Shown: positions 8,607 to 18,207, numbered from the stretch's first letter. The stretch is DNA of 49,019 nt from Bacillota bacterium (GCA_021841025.1 JAKBWA010000078.1:1-49019); one strand, 5' to 3'. The notes: generated from the letters alone by a model not told the origin. A program made the numbers and translations.

Positions 8607-8921
8607 GTTTTCCTCCTTAATAACGCTTGCCATTTTCTATTACTTCTACATAATTCGAATTCAAGTGCCCGGTTTGGGGCATGAGACAATAATCCACTTT
8701 TATCATACTTAATCCTGCGCTGAACATAACTGTTTTATCGCAAATGGACCAAGAAATTTGTCCCAAGAAGGTCCTAGGATAGAGTATGATCGTGATGACA
8801 GAAATTTGTATAAGTCCTGACGATAATAGGGGACACAGCATGAGCAGAATAGCATAAGGAACAGAGTAAAAGCAGAAGCGGAAGCCAGAGGCAGGGCGGA
8901 AGGAAGGAAGGAAGATCGCGC
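8607..8921. promoter_or_regulatory. Divergent intergenic region between the NYN gene and the GH4 operon
   Basis: This 315-base region must hold promoters for both directions. It contains the inverted pair GGACC...GGTCC in the 8740-8775 area and several TATGAT-like hexamers, but no unambiguous -35/-10 pair. It ends in a tetranucleotide tract at the ribosome binding site of the GH4 gene. Confidence 0.35.
8898..8913 (+). repeat. (GGAA)4 tetranucleotide tract forming the ribosome binding site of the GH4 gene
   Basis: Four perfect GGAA copies run directly into the Shine-Dalgarno position, with ATG 8922 eight bases after the tract. Slippage would change the number of binding registers or the spacing to the start codon. 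Confidence 0.7.
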
Positions 8922-10244
8922 ATGAAATCCGGAATCAATATCACGGTAATCGGCGGAGGCAGTTCGTATACGCCAGAACTTATTGCCGGGCTTATTGGGG
9001 TCGAGGATTTGCCTATGGAGCGGGTTGTTTTGATAGATATCCCAGAAGCTCGGAAGAAAATGGAGAGCGTAAGGTCTTTTTGCCAACGCTTGCTGGATCA
9101 CAATGATCCGGCCCGGAAATTTAGTCTGGAAACCAGTTTCGATTTGCCGCAGGCTTTGTCTGGAGCCGACTTCGTCTTGAGTCAAATTCGAGTCGGCGGG
9201 ATGGAGAAAAGGGCTTTGGATGAACAAATTCCCCTCAAATACGGGGCTATCGGGCAAGAAACCGTGGGAGCAGGGGGATTTGCCAATGCCTTAAGAACCA
9301 TCCCTGTGGCTTTGGATATTGCAAAAGAAGTGGAAAGGATCCGTCCTCATGCCCGCCTTATCAACTTCACCAACCCTTCGGGAATGGTGACCGAAGCATT
9401 GTTGCGCTACACATTCATTGATACCATTGGTCTTTGCAACGTGCCGATAACCATTGAAAGAACCATTGCCCAAGCTCTTCAGGTGCCGCCCGATGACATC
9501 AGACTGGACATTTTTGGCTTGAATCACTTATCGTTTGTCCGCCATGTCTATCTTAACGGCCGTGACATTATCTCTGAAGTTTTGGCGTATTTGAAAGGAG
9601 CCCATGCCGACCAAAGTTTGATGGCCAACATTCCCGAACAGAAATGGGAGCCTTACATGTTGGAAGCCTTCCCCATGATTCCGAACCCCTATCTGCAGTA
9701 CTACTGGAATTCCGAGAGCGCTTTGAAACAACAATTAGACGACTGGCACCAGGGCATGGGAACTCGAGCGACTCAGGTGATGAAGATTGAACAAGATTTG
9801 TTTGAACTGTATGATGATCCCTCCCAACAACAGTTGCCCGATCTTCTAATGAGGCGAGGGGGAGCCTATTACAGTTCAGTGGCCGTTATGCTCATCGAAT
9901 CTCTGGCGTTAAACCGGACCCGGGAGCTGGTCGTTAATGTCAGAAACCAAGGATCACTGCCTGAGTTGCCGTGGGATAGCGTGGTCGAGATACCGGCTGT
10001 GGTTGACGGTCGAGGAGCTAGGGGTGTGAGCGGGGGATCTATCCCTTTGGCAGTGAAAGGACTGATTCAACAAGTGAAGGCCTATGAAGAGCTGACGATC
10101 GAGGCGGCGGTGCAAGGCGATAGAAATAAAGCCTTAGCCGCACTTATTACGAATCCTTTGGTACCTTCCAGCGATGTGGCCAAGAAAATTCTGGATGATA
10201 TTTTGCATGAGAATAGAGTTTACTTGGGGAGATTTAGCCAATGA
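8922..10244 (+). CDS. Glycoside hydrolase family 4 enzyme (6-phospho-beta-glucosidase type)
   Basis: GH4 enzymes use NAD+ and a divalent metal to cleave glycosides, usually 6-phosphorylated, by an oxidation-elimination mechanism in the cytoplasm. The 440-residue sequence has the N-terminal nucleotide-binding motif VIGGGSSYTPEL (9-20), the NPSG motif (151-154) and the metal-site residues Cys172 in GLCNVP and His202 in GLNHLSF. GAIGQETVGAGGF (108-120) is typical of the phospho-beta-glucosidase branch. It overlaps the kinase gene by 4 bases (ATGA), so both are translationally coupled. No PTS transporter lies in the window, so the source of a 6-phospho-glycoside is not evident. The coupled kinase hints at GlcNAc-containing substrates such as wall or chitin fragments. 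Confidence 0.88.
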   Translation: MKSGINITVIGGGSSYTPELIAGLIGVEDLPMERVVLIDIPEARKKMESVRSFCQRLLDHNDPARKFSLETSFDLPQALSGADFVLSQIRVGGMEKRALDEQIPLKYGAIGQETVGAGGFANALRTIPVALDIAKEVERIRPHARLINFTNPSGMVTEALLRYTFIDTIGLCNVPITIERTIAQALQVPPDDIRLDIFGLNHLSFVRHVYLNGRDIISEVLAYLKGAHADQSLMANIPEQKWEPYMLEAFPMIPNPYLQYYWNSESALKQQLDDWHQGMGTRATQVMKIEQDLFELYDDPSQQQLPDLLMRRGGAYYSSVAVMLIESLALNRTRELVVNVRNQGSLPELPWDSVVEIPAVVDGRGARGVSGGSIPLAVKGLIQQVKAYEELTIEAAVQGDRNKALAALITNPLVPSSDVAKKILDDILHENRVYLGRFSQ

Positions 10245-11215
10245 AACACAAACTTTATATGGGAGTGGATGGTGGAGCAAGCAAAACCGATGTCATTTTG
10301 GCCCAAGATGGAAAAATATTGAAGGTTGTGCGAGGGGGACCTTCGAATCCGCAAGGTCCTATGGGGCTGGAAGGGGCCATGGATCAACTGGCCCAGGCTA
10401 TTTCCGAAGCCACTCAAGGCTATGATCGCCATAATTTGTATCCGGCAGTACTGGGGTTGGCGGGGGCTGATTTTCCCGAAGATGTGGAAATGATATCTGA
10501 ACAACTGAATAAGCGCGTGCCCTGGCTTCGTTATTCGATTGTTAATGACACAGAAATTGCGCTGTTGGGAGGATCTCGGCAAGGATACGGTATCGTCGCG
10601 ATTTGTGGTACTGCCACGAACGTGCTGGGGATTCATCCAGACGGTCGGCGATGTCAAATTGGCGGCTTGGGTTATGAATTTGGTGATTTTGGGGGAGGCG
10701 CTGATTTAGCCCGAGAAGTTCTTCATGTGGCCTTTTGCAGTTACGAAAGACGGGGTCCTAAGACCTCTTTAGAGGCCGGAGTGCTCGAACGAATGAATCA
10801 AAAGGATTATGAGACATTAAAGCGGGGCATGTATTTTCATACTATACATCCCTTGGCGTTTTTGGCGCTGGTGCCTTTGTGCTTTGAAAAGGCTCTTGAA
10901 GGAGATGATGTGGCGGCGGGACTTTTAAAAAGAATGGCGCAATCTTTGGCCGAAACCGTTATCGCGACGGCTAAGCAGTTGCGGTGGGAAGAAGGAACGT
11001 TTGAAGTGATTTTGGCAGGTTCTTTATGGGAGGGGGCATCACCTGTGCTGCACGATCATTTTCGTCACCTGCTCCATCAAGTCTATCCTTTGTGTGATAT
11101 TCACCTGCCGGAACTGTCGCCGGGGATGGGAGCCATACTAAAAGCCGTGCAAAATGATTCGCAGTCTGTGGCCCTATGGCGCCAGCAGCTGCGGGAGCAA
11201 AAGGATTTAGCGTAA
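10241..11215 (+). CDS. N-acetylglucosamine kinase-like (BadF/BadG/BcrA/BcrD ATPase family)
   Basis: The 324-residue ASKHA-fold protein has the phosphate-1 motif GVDGGASKTDVIL (8-20) and later elements VNDTEIALLG, AICGTATNV and GGLGYEFGDFGGGADLA, typical of the N-acetylglucosamine kinase branch of the BadF family. It would phosphorylate GlcNAc or a related amino sugar at O6 in the cytoplasm. The ATG overlaps the stop of the GH4 gene by 4 bases, so the pair forms an operon that could release and phosphorylate an amino sugar. The sugar specificity is inferred and could also be glucosamine or N-acetylmuramic acid. The gene ends 16 bases before a convergent pseudogene with no clear terminator between. 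Confidence 0.82.
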   Translation: MKHKLYMGVDGGASKTDVILAQDGKILKVVRGGPSNPQGPMGLEGAMDQLAQAISEATQGYDRHNLYPAVLGLAGADFPEDVEMISEQLNKRVPWLRYSIVNDTEIALLGGSRQGYGIVAICGTATNVLGIHPDGRRCQIGGLGYEFGDFGGGADLAREVLHVAFCSYERRGPKTSLEAGVLERMNQKDYETLKRGMYFHTIHPLAFLALVPLCFEKALEGDDVAAGLLKRMAQSLAETVIATAKQLRWEEGTFEVILAGSLWEGASPVLHDHFRHLLHQVYPLCDIHLPELSPGMGAILKAVQNDSQSVALWRQQLREQKDLA

Positions 11216-11231
11216 CCAGACCAAAATTTTG

Positions 11232-12992
11232 CTAAGGGCGTTCGAATAATTGGCGCAGCTCCCGCCGCCTAGGAATCGGGCAGACCACAGTAATCATATC
11301 GCCTCGGCGCAAGATCGTCGATCCACGCGGAATAAGGTGTTCGCGGCGGCGGGAGATACCGATAATTAATGTGTCTTCCGGCAGCTTTAAGTCCTTCAAC
11401 CGAACATTTACCGCCTCTTGACTGAGAACCTCCAGTTCCATCATGGATGACCACATGTCTTGACCGCTCAGATTTGACGCCCGAGAGCGGATCAACATCT
11501 CTAACAACTGCATGGAGGCAATAGGGGCTGCGAAAGGAATGAAGTCTTGACGTTCCGCTTCGTCCCGCGCTTCAGTCGGAACATCTATGATGACATAATC
11601 CGGATTTATGACGTTCCGCAATTGTTGGGCCCATTCGATGTGCTTTTTCCATTCACTTGATCCTAAAAGGGCCACCACTCTGATGACTTGGGCATGAATG
11701 GCGGCATTAGCCAGTGCCTGTTCTCCATCATCATAGCTGAGAACCACGTAATCCTGGGAAGCCAGGTGGATGGCAATAGGCTTAACCCAGTGGCTCGGAC
11801 CTAGCAGCATAATTTGTTGCTTGGGGCTCGGATTGGCTGGGCTGAAGCGGTGAAAAACAGGGGGAAACACTAACGCTGAAATGACGGAGGTGAGGATCAT
11901 GGCGAGATAGATGGACTCGGAAATGATATGAGCCTCGAACAAGATCAAAGAACCGTCCACAGTCACTGACAAGCGGGTGGCTAAGAAGGCATTCATGGCA
12001 ATGGTTTCCCGCCTTGGGGACAACTGCCGCAAGATCAGGGAAGTACCGACGCTGATAAGGACGACAGCGATGAGAAACGACATCGTTAAAATCCATATGT
12101 GGTCAGATTTAAAGGCCGGACGCAGGTTTAAATTGCTGTCGACCGTGACAAAAAGAAGGGGATAAAATATCCAAAGCCAGGGCATCCAATTTATCCTGCA
12201 AGATCTCCCGGTCGCGGCCGACCACCATCGAAACGACGACTCCAGCCAAAAATGCCCCCAGAACGGTAATGGTGCCTAAAGTCTCAGCCAGAGCGATGAA
12301 AAGGATATGATCATCACAATCCCACGGACCCTGATTTGACTCGTTACCGTGTCTTGACCATTGCCAAACCATGCCCGGTGCAAGAAACGCGAGGTGGTTT
12401 TCGCAATGACTAAGGGCACAAACATGAGGATGACAAGGAATATGCGCAAAACTGCGCCTTGGTGGTTTCAAGCTGCCAAGGCGGTTACGCCCATGAGGGT
12501 GATAAAATCGACCAATAGCCCGATGCTCAGGATCCATTGTCCGAAGTTGGTGTCAACCAAGCCTCGTTCTTTTAAGGTCGGCAAGAGAACGGTTGGCGCG
12601 CTGGAGGCAAGTAACAAAGAAATAGGAATCCTCATGGGAATAATGTGAAGTGTTAAGACCACAAAGCCTTCGATAAATCCGAGGCCCATCCATAGGACAA
12701 GGACAGGCCCGAGCCGCCGTCCATGTTGGAGTCCCGGGTGGTCGTGGTTGACCCAAGCATCCAAATTGGTTTCGAGCCCGTAGAGAAACATAATATAAGA
12801 TAGGCCGAACAGCGAGAGAAAACTGATAGGGCCAGAGATCCGAATCCATGTCAGACCACTCTTGCCGAAGATAATCCCGAGCAATATTTCCACGGCAGCA
12901 ATGGGAATTTTCGTTTTGGTGCGCAATAAGATCCATGGAGCCATTAATGCTACAATGGATACGACTAATATGGATAGGATGACGTTCAACAT
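11232..12992 (-). pseudogene. CPA2-family cation/proton antiporter with C-terminal TrkA-type domains, disrupted
   Basis: The parts together spell a KefB/GerN-type antiporter. The N-terminal half (174 codons from 12992) has about six helices with PIAAVEILLGIIFGKSGL. It hits TGA at 12468-12470, where a Trp codon is likely in the intact gene (TALAA-stop-NHQGAVL). The same frame then continues in homologous sequence to about 12325, moves to another frame (ILFIALAETLGTITVLGAFLAGVVVS) for about 135 bases, and returns near 12185 to the original frame (FYPLLFVTVDSNLNL). It then runs through an RCK/TrkA-N-like region and a TrkA-C domain (LPEDTLIIGISRRREHLIPR) to the stop. One nonsense change and two compensating frameshifts would abolish the membrane domain. 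Sequencing error is the alternative. Confidence 0.8.
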
Positions 12993-13152
12993 AGGCCTCC
13001 ACTGTGGTGAAGAGATTCTTCGGACAAATCGACCGAACTGGTGTATCAGAATGCTTTTCGTGATACACGACTGTTGCAGTTGGCATGCATGTTTTAGCGT
13101 ACAAAATGGATCTAAGATTGCTCACAAAGTCCAAAGAGGGTACCATAAAGAT

Positions 13153-14274
13153 ATGAAACACTATGGGTACGCGCTTATGGTAACGGGAGGGGCCCTCGTG
13201 ATCGCGGGATGCGGTTTTAGTCGCCCCTCTGCCATCACTCACAATTCAAAGCCCCAAGCGGTTGCCAAAGAAATTCTGGCACGCATGTCATCCTGGAAGC
13301 GTGTGAGAACTACTGTCCAGCAAACTCAGGGGCCCAAAAATTCGCCTGGCCACACTGTGAATTATGAGATTACTAGTAATCTCAGCAATGGTCAATATGT
13401 GATTAATCTCAAGGGGAGCCATCCCGTGTCGGTGTATGTCAATACCCACGAAACGATCTGGTACCCCCAGCACGCAACCCATTATTCGGTTCTGGCCAAA
13501 TTGCCAACCGATGATATGCCCTGGACTGTGGCCGGAGAATTGCCTCAATTGCTTAAGAAGGCTCAGATTCAGTCGATGCGGGTGAAAGGAAATGTGGTGA
13601 CCCTCAATATGAGTGTACCCCTGTCTTCTTCCCAAACCAAAACTCCCGCGACTTTTGTCTTTAACACGGCCACCGATAGGCCCGAATCGTTTAGCCTCCA
13701 ACTGGGAAGGAACCATGTTGTGAAGGAGGACTTCACGCATTTTCAGGTGAATCCTTCGTTGGCCTCCGGAACATTCACCTTTACCCCGCCTCATGGGGTG
13801 ACTCCGGCCATCTCTGTGACCAAGACGGGAACAGCCTTAAACCTCGCCAAGAGTCAGTTGAATTTTCCTATTGTCCTCCCGCCTCAGGGGGCAGGGTTGA
13901 CACTGGATGCTATAAATACCGGAACAAATTCGAAGAACCAGCGTTTCGTAATTCTTACCTTCACGGCCAAGAATTCTAGCTCTGTTTTGGTCACAGAAAG
14001 CCTCAAGCAGGGATCCACCGTGAAATTGCCCTCAGGTGTCAGTTCGACCACGGAAACCGTAGGCTCCCTTGCAGTGGCATTGGCTAATATGCCTAATCAT
14101 ATGGTTGAAGCGGGTTTTTTGGATCACAAAACGCAGGTGATTATTGAAGGCAATGCCGCCACGGTGGATAGTCTCTTAAATGACTGGGGGAATATTTCGT
14201 CTCTCAATGCGACTTCGTCTTCCGCCCCGTCATCTACTTCGCCATCGTCTTCTTCCTCTTCCCCGTCTGCGTGA
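13153..14274 (+). CDS. Secreted lipoprotein with LolA/sporulation-lipoprotein-like domain
   Basis: The 373-residue protein starts MKHYGYALMVTGGALVIAGC, a lipoprotein signal with the lipobox Cys at residue 20. It should be anchored outside the membrane. The region from residue 45 to about 210 looks like the open beta-sheet fold of outer-membrane-lipoprotein carrier-like/DUF4367-type proteins, with strands such as YEITSNLSNGQYVINLKG and TPATFVFNTATDRPESFSLQ. A second domain (about 230-350) precedes a Ser/Pro-rich tail (SSAPSSTSPSSSSSSPSA). The open frame extends upstream to 12862, but only the ATG at 13153 gives a signal peptide. The upstream part is antisense to the antiporter and is not counted. 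Fold assignment is by pattern only. Confidence 0.7.
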   Translation: MKHYGYALMVTGGALVIAGCGFSRPSAITHNSKPQAVAKEILARMSSWKRVRTTVQQTQGPKNSPGHTVNYEITSNLSNGQYVINLKGSHPVSVYVNTHETIWYPQHATHYSVLAKLPTDDMPWTVAGELPQLLKKAQIQSMRVKGNVVTLNMSVPLSSSQTKTPATFVFNTATDRPESFSLQLGRNHVVKEDFTHFQVNPSLASGTFTFTPPHGVTPAISVTKTGTALNLAKSQLNFPIVLPPQGAGLTLDAINTGTNSKNQRFVILTFTAKNSSSVLVTESLKQGSTVKLPSGVSSTTETVGSLAVALANMPNHMVEAGFLDHKTQVIIEGNAATVDSLLNDWGNISSLNATSSSAPSSTSPSSSSSSPSA

Positions 14275-14322
14275 TAGGGATGAAGGTGGTACAATAAGAC
14301 CAAGTGTCAAGGAGGGGGCCCT

Positions 14323-15246
14323 ATGAAGCACGGGGGATGGGGATTCTCTTCCGGAACATTTGGCGAACTTGTTCAAGGAGTAATCAACGAAACTCCGTTT
14401 CTAGTGACAATCCCAATAAGGTGGGGGACCAGGGCCAAATTTATTCCCGGGGAGAATCAGGATGTGGTGGTATATCCCACACATCGTAAGAAGGCGCAAT
14501 TGGCCGCAACCCTGGCATGCCGCACACTGAAAAAACCAGGAGGAACCTTAAGCATCTCATCGGTTATTCCCATCGGCAAGGGTCTGGCATCGAGTTCGGC
14601 TGATATTGTGGCATCAATTCGTGCAGTCGCTGCTGCATATGATCGGACCTTGCCGGCTGCTGTGATTGCTCGTTTGGCGGCAGAAGTCGAGCCATCCGAT
14701 GGAGTGATGTACGGTCACATGGTGGTCTTTGAGCCGGTTAAGGGAATTCTTTTGGAGAAGTGGCCCAAGGCTCCTCATGCTGTTATTGTTGGTCTAGTCG
14801 GTCACGGTCGGGTCAATACCGCTTTGCATCATGAGTCCCGGGAGCCCTATGCTCCTCATCACCAAGATCGGTTGCGAGAAGCCTTAAAGATTGCACGGGA
14901 TGCGGCATATGCCCATGATGTCAAAGGACTCGGGGAAGCGGGGTTAATTTCGTCGGAGGTGGAATGGGAGAGAAATCGTGAAGACCGTATTCTAAGGCAG
15001 ATCATTGATGAAGCATACGCGCATCATTGGGGCGTCATCACGGCTCATAGTGGGACAGCTCGCGGATACATATTTTCGCCCCGGGATTTCTCCAACAGGG
15101 AAATTGCGCAGGCTGAACGATTTCTGCGTTCTCTTCACCGCGGGCCCGTTTTTCGGTTATGGACGATGACGCGCACAGGCCAAATGCAAGGGCAATTTGA
15201 GGTCGATCTCGCGAACACCCAGATTAGAGACCGTCACGAAGCCTAG
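14323..15246 (+). CDS. GHMP-family kinase, PduX-like (L-threonine kinase type)
   Basis: The 307-residue protein resembles PduX, the GHMP kinase that makes L-threonine O-3-phosphate for the nucleotide loop side chain of cobalamin. It opens with SSGTFGELVQG (9-19), equivalent to the family's GTCGE-x-x-QG start, and has the GHMP glycine-serine loop PIGKGLASSSAD (83-94). The third motif region near VITAHSGTARGYIF (about 233-246) is also present. An AAGGAGGGGG site precedes the ATG. No other cobalamin gene lies in the window, so the threonine substrate is inferred from the family only. Other small hydroxylated substrates cannot be excluded. It is convergent with the next gene, 24 bases apart. Confidence 0.72.
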   Translation: MKHGGWGFSSGTFGELVQGVINETPFLVTIPIRWGTRAKFIPGENQDVVVYPTHRKKAQLAATLACRTLKKPGGTLSISSVIPIGKGLASSSADIVASIRAVAAAYDRTLPAAVIARLAAEVEPSDGVMYGHMVVFEPVKGILLEKWPKAPHAVIVGLVGHGRVNTALHHESREPYAPHHQDRLREALKIARDAAYAHDVKGLGEAGLISSEVEWERNREDRILRQIIDEAYAHHWGVITAHSGTARGYIFSPRDFSNREIAQAERFLRSLHRGPVFRLWTMTRTGQMQGQFEVDLANTQIRDRHEA

Positions 15247-15270
15247 TCCATCACGAAGAGCGGCAAGGTT

Positions 15271-15756
15271 TTACACCGAAGTTTTTGCCCAACGGTGTTC
15301 AAGATAGCTAACGGGCAAACTGAATCCCCATAAGGCCGCTAAAAAAATCAGGGCAGTGGAGCGGCCGAAGTGCCTGGCAAACAGCCCGGGTGCCAACATT
15401 AAGCCGTTATTGACTAAGGGGTTGATATGGCCGAATATGGGAAGGCCCAAGACCATTACTGCCCCCCACAACACAACGCCAAAAAACAAACCTTTTTGCC
15501 AGTATGGAGCCCGGAAATATCGGGAAATCCAGTGGTGGTAAAGGTAGACCAAAATGCCGCCAATGACGATTTCGAGAATGAATCCACTGATTATGGCTAT
15601 TTTGAGATTAAGCGTGAGAAAACTTCCATCCCATAAGGCCACGTTAAGAACCGGGGCGCCGAACATAGGTGCGGTGGCCAATAATAGATCAAAAACGACA
15701 GTGCTGACGAGACTTAAAACCAGAGGGCGGATACAAGACACGGGAACTTTCGGCAT
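15271..15756 (-). CDS. Four-helix membrane protein of unknown function
   Basis: The 161-residue protein has hydrophobic segments around 10-28, 50-74, 87-106 and 118-150. Conserved-looking polar residues (HINPLVNNGLMLAPG) sit between the third and fourth. AGGAGG precedes the ATG at ideal spacing. No family was recognised. It faces the PduX-like kinase and diverges from the oxidoreductase that follows. Confidence 0.65.
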   Translation of the reverse strand: MPKVPVSCIRPLVLSLVSTVVFDLLLATAPMFGAPVLNVALWDGSFLTLNLKIAIISGFILEIVIGGILVYLYHHWISRYFRAPYWQKGLFFGVVLWGAVMVLGLPIFGHINPLVNNGLMLAPGLFARHFGRSTALIFLAALWGFSLPVSYLEHRWAKTSV

Positions 15757-15977
15757 AATTTTCCTCCTGATACGACGTAGGTCAGGGACTTAGACAAGGA
15801 CCGTTTGCCAGGAATGTACGCGGGCAGTTCCCTCGTCATGATGGTAATATTCGTTAAGATAAGAAGAGCCTGGGAAAAAGGATGACACCCACTTTAGACA
15901 GCAGCTAAAGTTTGAAGTCAGCTTTTTAAGTGAGGTGTGTTCTTCTGTAGCCGGGGATGACGAGGAGGATAATTTTT

Positions 15978-16955
15978 ATGGATAAGATTCGTTGGGGAAT
16001 TCTTGGCACGGCTGGAATTGTTCGTGGAGCATTTTTGCCGGCATTGCAGGAGGCACAGGGAGGGATTGCCTGGCGTATTGGCAGCCGTAATGCGGAAAGT
16101 GCCAAATTATTCGCCCAAACCCATGGTGTCATTCATGCCAGCGGAAGTTATCAAGAGGTATTAGAAGATGATCAGGTTGATGCTTTCTATATACCTTTGC
16201 CCAATCATCTCCACTACGAATGGACAAAGGCATTATTGAACACCAAGAAGCCCATCTTGTGTGAGAAACCGTTAACGGGCTCTTTAGCCCTCACAAAAGA
16301 TCTGGTGGAGCGGGCGAAAGAGCAACATGCTCTCTTGTGGGAAGCTTATGCGTTTCAGTTTCAACCTCAATGGCATAGGATCAAGCAACTGATTTTAGAT
16401 CGCGCTATTGGTGAACTGCAGGAAATCCATGGAACGTTTAATACGAAACTGGAGCGAAAAGACGATGTGAGATGGGTGAAAGCTTATGACGGCGGGGCTT
16501 TCAATGATTTGGGATGCTACCCGGTTCATGTTACAGAGCTTCTCATGAAATCTCTTCCCCATAAGGTTTTAGCGCAAGCTGAATTCTCTGGCGAGGTCGA
16601 TGGATTGGTGTGGGGGGCATTAACTTATTCCGGCAATCCCATGATGCAGTTATTCATGAATGTGTCCTTTTTTCGCCCCTATGACACTTTTACTCGTTTT
16701 GTGGGGACTAAGGGAGAGATTCGGGTAGATAAAATGTATCATCCCGGAGCTGGCGATGGCATCGAGTTGCGTCAGGAGAACCGGGTGGTCAGAGAATATC
16801 CGATGAAAGGACAGCTTCCTTTCACCGATATGATTTCCCATATTCACCAAGTCATAAGAGGCGAAAAGGAACCCATGCAGCTAGTAACCGAGACCGCTCT
16901 GCCTACTGCCGAGGCTATGGACTTAATGCGCCGCCAATGGCTCAAAGACAACTGA
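15978..16955 (+). CDS. Gfo/Idh/MocA-family NAD(P)-dependent oxidoreductase
   Basis: The 325-residue protein has the N-terminal Rossmann fold (RWGILGTAGIVRGAFLPAL, residues 4-22) and the family's EKP motif (CEKPLTG, near residue 102), where the Lys is the usual catalytic residue. It also carries the C-terminal alpha/beta domain with GGAFNDLGCYPVHV. Members oxidise or reduce sugars, sugar acids or cyclitols, and the substrate here is unknown. The start at 15978 is chosen because CGAGGAGGA lies 8 bases before it, while the open frame from 15957 would include that site. It appears monocistronic. A weak hairpin, GGCA with TGCC at 16986-16997, follows the stop. Confidence 0.85.
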   Translation: MDKIRWGILGTAGIVRGAFLPALQEAQGGIAWRIGSRNAESAKLFAQTHGVIHASGSYQEVLEDDQVDAFYIPLPNHLHYEWTKALLNTKKPILCEKPLTGSLALTKDLVERAKEQHALLWEAYAFQFQPQWHRIKQLILDRAIGELQEIHGTFNTKLERKDDVRWVKAYDGGAFNDLGCYPVHVTELLMKSLPHKVLAQAEFSGEVDGLVWGALTYSGNPMMQLFMNVSFFRPYDTFTRFVGTKGEIRVDKMYHPGAGDGIELRQENRVVREYPMKGQLPFTDMISHIHQVIRGEKEPMQLVTETALPTAEAMDLMRRQWLKDN

Positions 16956-17097
16956 CGCGAAACCTGGACAGGCATCTGACATGATGGCAGAAATGCCCTT
17001 TTGGTTATAGGGGAAAATGCGCAATTCATCTCATAAATACTCAAGCGCCCTATCTGGTCTTGCGGCCAGGCTCACCGTATCCGGGGAGATTTTCCGT

Positions 17098-18021
17098 TCA
17101 GGATAAAAAGCGGGATGGGGGAGTGTTGGCGTGTTCATGCTTGGCTTTCATGTAACCTTGCCAAAATCCCTGGTGGCGTTCTAAGAAACGGCCTTGCTGA
17201 CATCCGGCCTTGATAACCCGTGAAGCGTACAGACGAAGAAGCCAAAGGCCACGGTGAATTCCTTTAAGGTTAAAGAGCGCAAAGCGCGCGTCATTGAGCA
17301 TTAAGTCAATATCGACGGGAATGCTTTCATCACGAGTGCCTCCTTGGGCTGCCGACAGATGATAGAGAGAGGCTTTGTGATTGAACCAGATGCCGTAGCC
17401 AGCGCGTTTTATGCGCCAGGAGACGTCTGTATCTTCGCGAAAGGCGGAATGGGTATAGCGCTCGTCAAATCCTCCAATGCTGATGAGTGCCGTCCGGCGA
17501 AACGCCATATTGCACCCTCTCACACTGTAGGCCGTGGTGGAAAAATCTGACCCAAAGCCGGGTTCCCGTGATCCCGAATATCCCATCCACCCGACTCGGC
17601 GACGAACCTGCAAGGGCTTTTGGCCTGGCTCGAGAATTCTTCCTGCTGATGCGCCTAGAGAGGGGCTGGCGAGAAAGGGGTCGACATGTTCAGCAAGGAA
17701 CAGGGAATTGGGGATATGGACGTCGTCGTCCACAAATACCATAATTTCTCCGCGAGCGTTTTTGATGCCGATATTGCGTGCATGGGTTAGGCTCGGATGA
17801 GGGGTTTTGATCCACCGGATTTTGCCCTGTTCTTGCCAGCCGTGCAGCCGATTTTGGGTGGCTATGTTGTGAGATGGATCTTGATCTACCACGAGAATCT
17901 CGTAGTCTGAATAGTCTTGGCTGAGAAGATCACGCACTGTGTTGGTCAGGCTTTCGTCCCGGTGATAGGTAGCGACAATTACGGATATTGGCGGTAAGGA
18001 TTTTTCCAATGAATGTCTCAC
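17098..18021 (-). CDS. Family 2 glycosyltransferase
   Basis: The 307-residue GT-A enzyme transfers a sugar from a nucleotide donor. It has the N-terminal PPISVIVATYHRDESL, the acidic VDQDPS strand end, and the metal-binding VFVDDDVHIPN (DxD-type) motif near residue 95. GGFDERY and EDTDVSWRIKRAGY are the usual acceptor-side motifs. The start is uncertain: GTG 18021 has a poor site, and a TTG 12 bases further in has AAGGTGTGAG upstream. It follows another GT2 gene on the same strand after a 186-base gap and is probably the last gene of a three-gene glycosyltransferase unit. Confidence 0.85.
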   Translation of the reverse strand: MRHSLEKSLPPISVIVATYHRDESLTNTVRDLLSQDYSDYEILVVDQDPSHNIATQNRLHGWQEQGKIRWIKTPHPSLTHARNIGIKNARGEIMVFVDDDVHIPNSLFLAEHVDPFLASPSLGASAGRILEPGQKPLQVRRRVGWMGYSGSREPGFGSDFSTTAYSVRGCNMAFRRTALISIGGFDERYTHSAFREDTDVSWRIKRAGYGIWFNHKASLYHLSAAQGGTRDESIPVDIDLMLNDARFALFNLKGIHRGLWLLRLYASRVIKAGCQQGRFLERHQGFWQGYMKAKHEHANTPPSRFLS

Positions 18022-18207
18022 ACCTTGCTGTCTGATCTAGGACGCATTGAGAATGATAACGGATCCGCAACAGAGAAGCCAGAGAAATGCCGATGGGCAT
18101 AAATCCTGAACAAATCCTTGACTCCCATTTTAGCGCCCGGCACAAGTCTTGGCGCTTAAAGACTTTAGGTTTGTGGTTTTCCCTTGGCGTTTGGGACAGA
18201 TCTTAAT

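Noticed and set aside
12862-13152. Upstream in-frame extension of the lipoprotein gene (470-codon frame)
   Set aside because: The extension is antisense to the antiporter pseudogene and would remove the signal peptide; the ATG at 13153 gives a proper lipobox.
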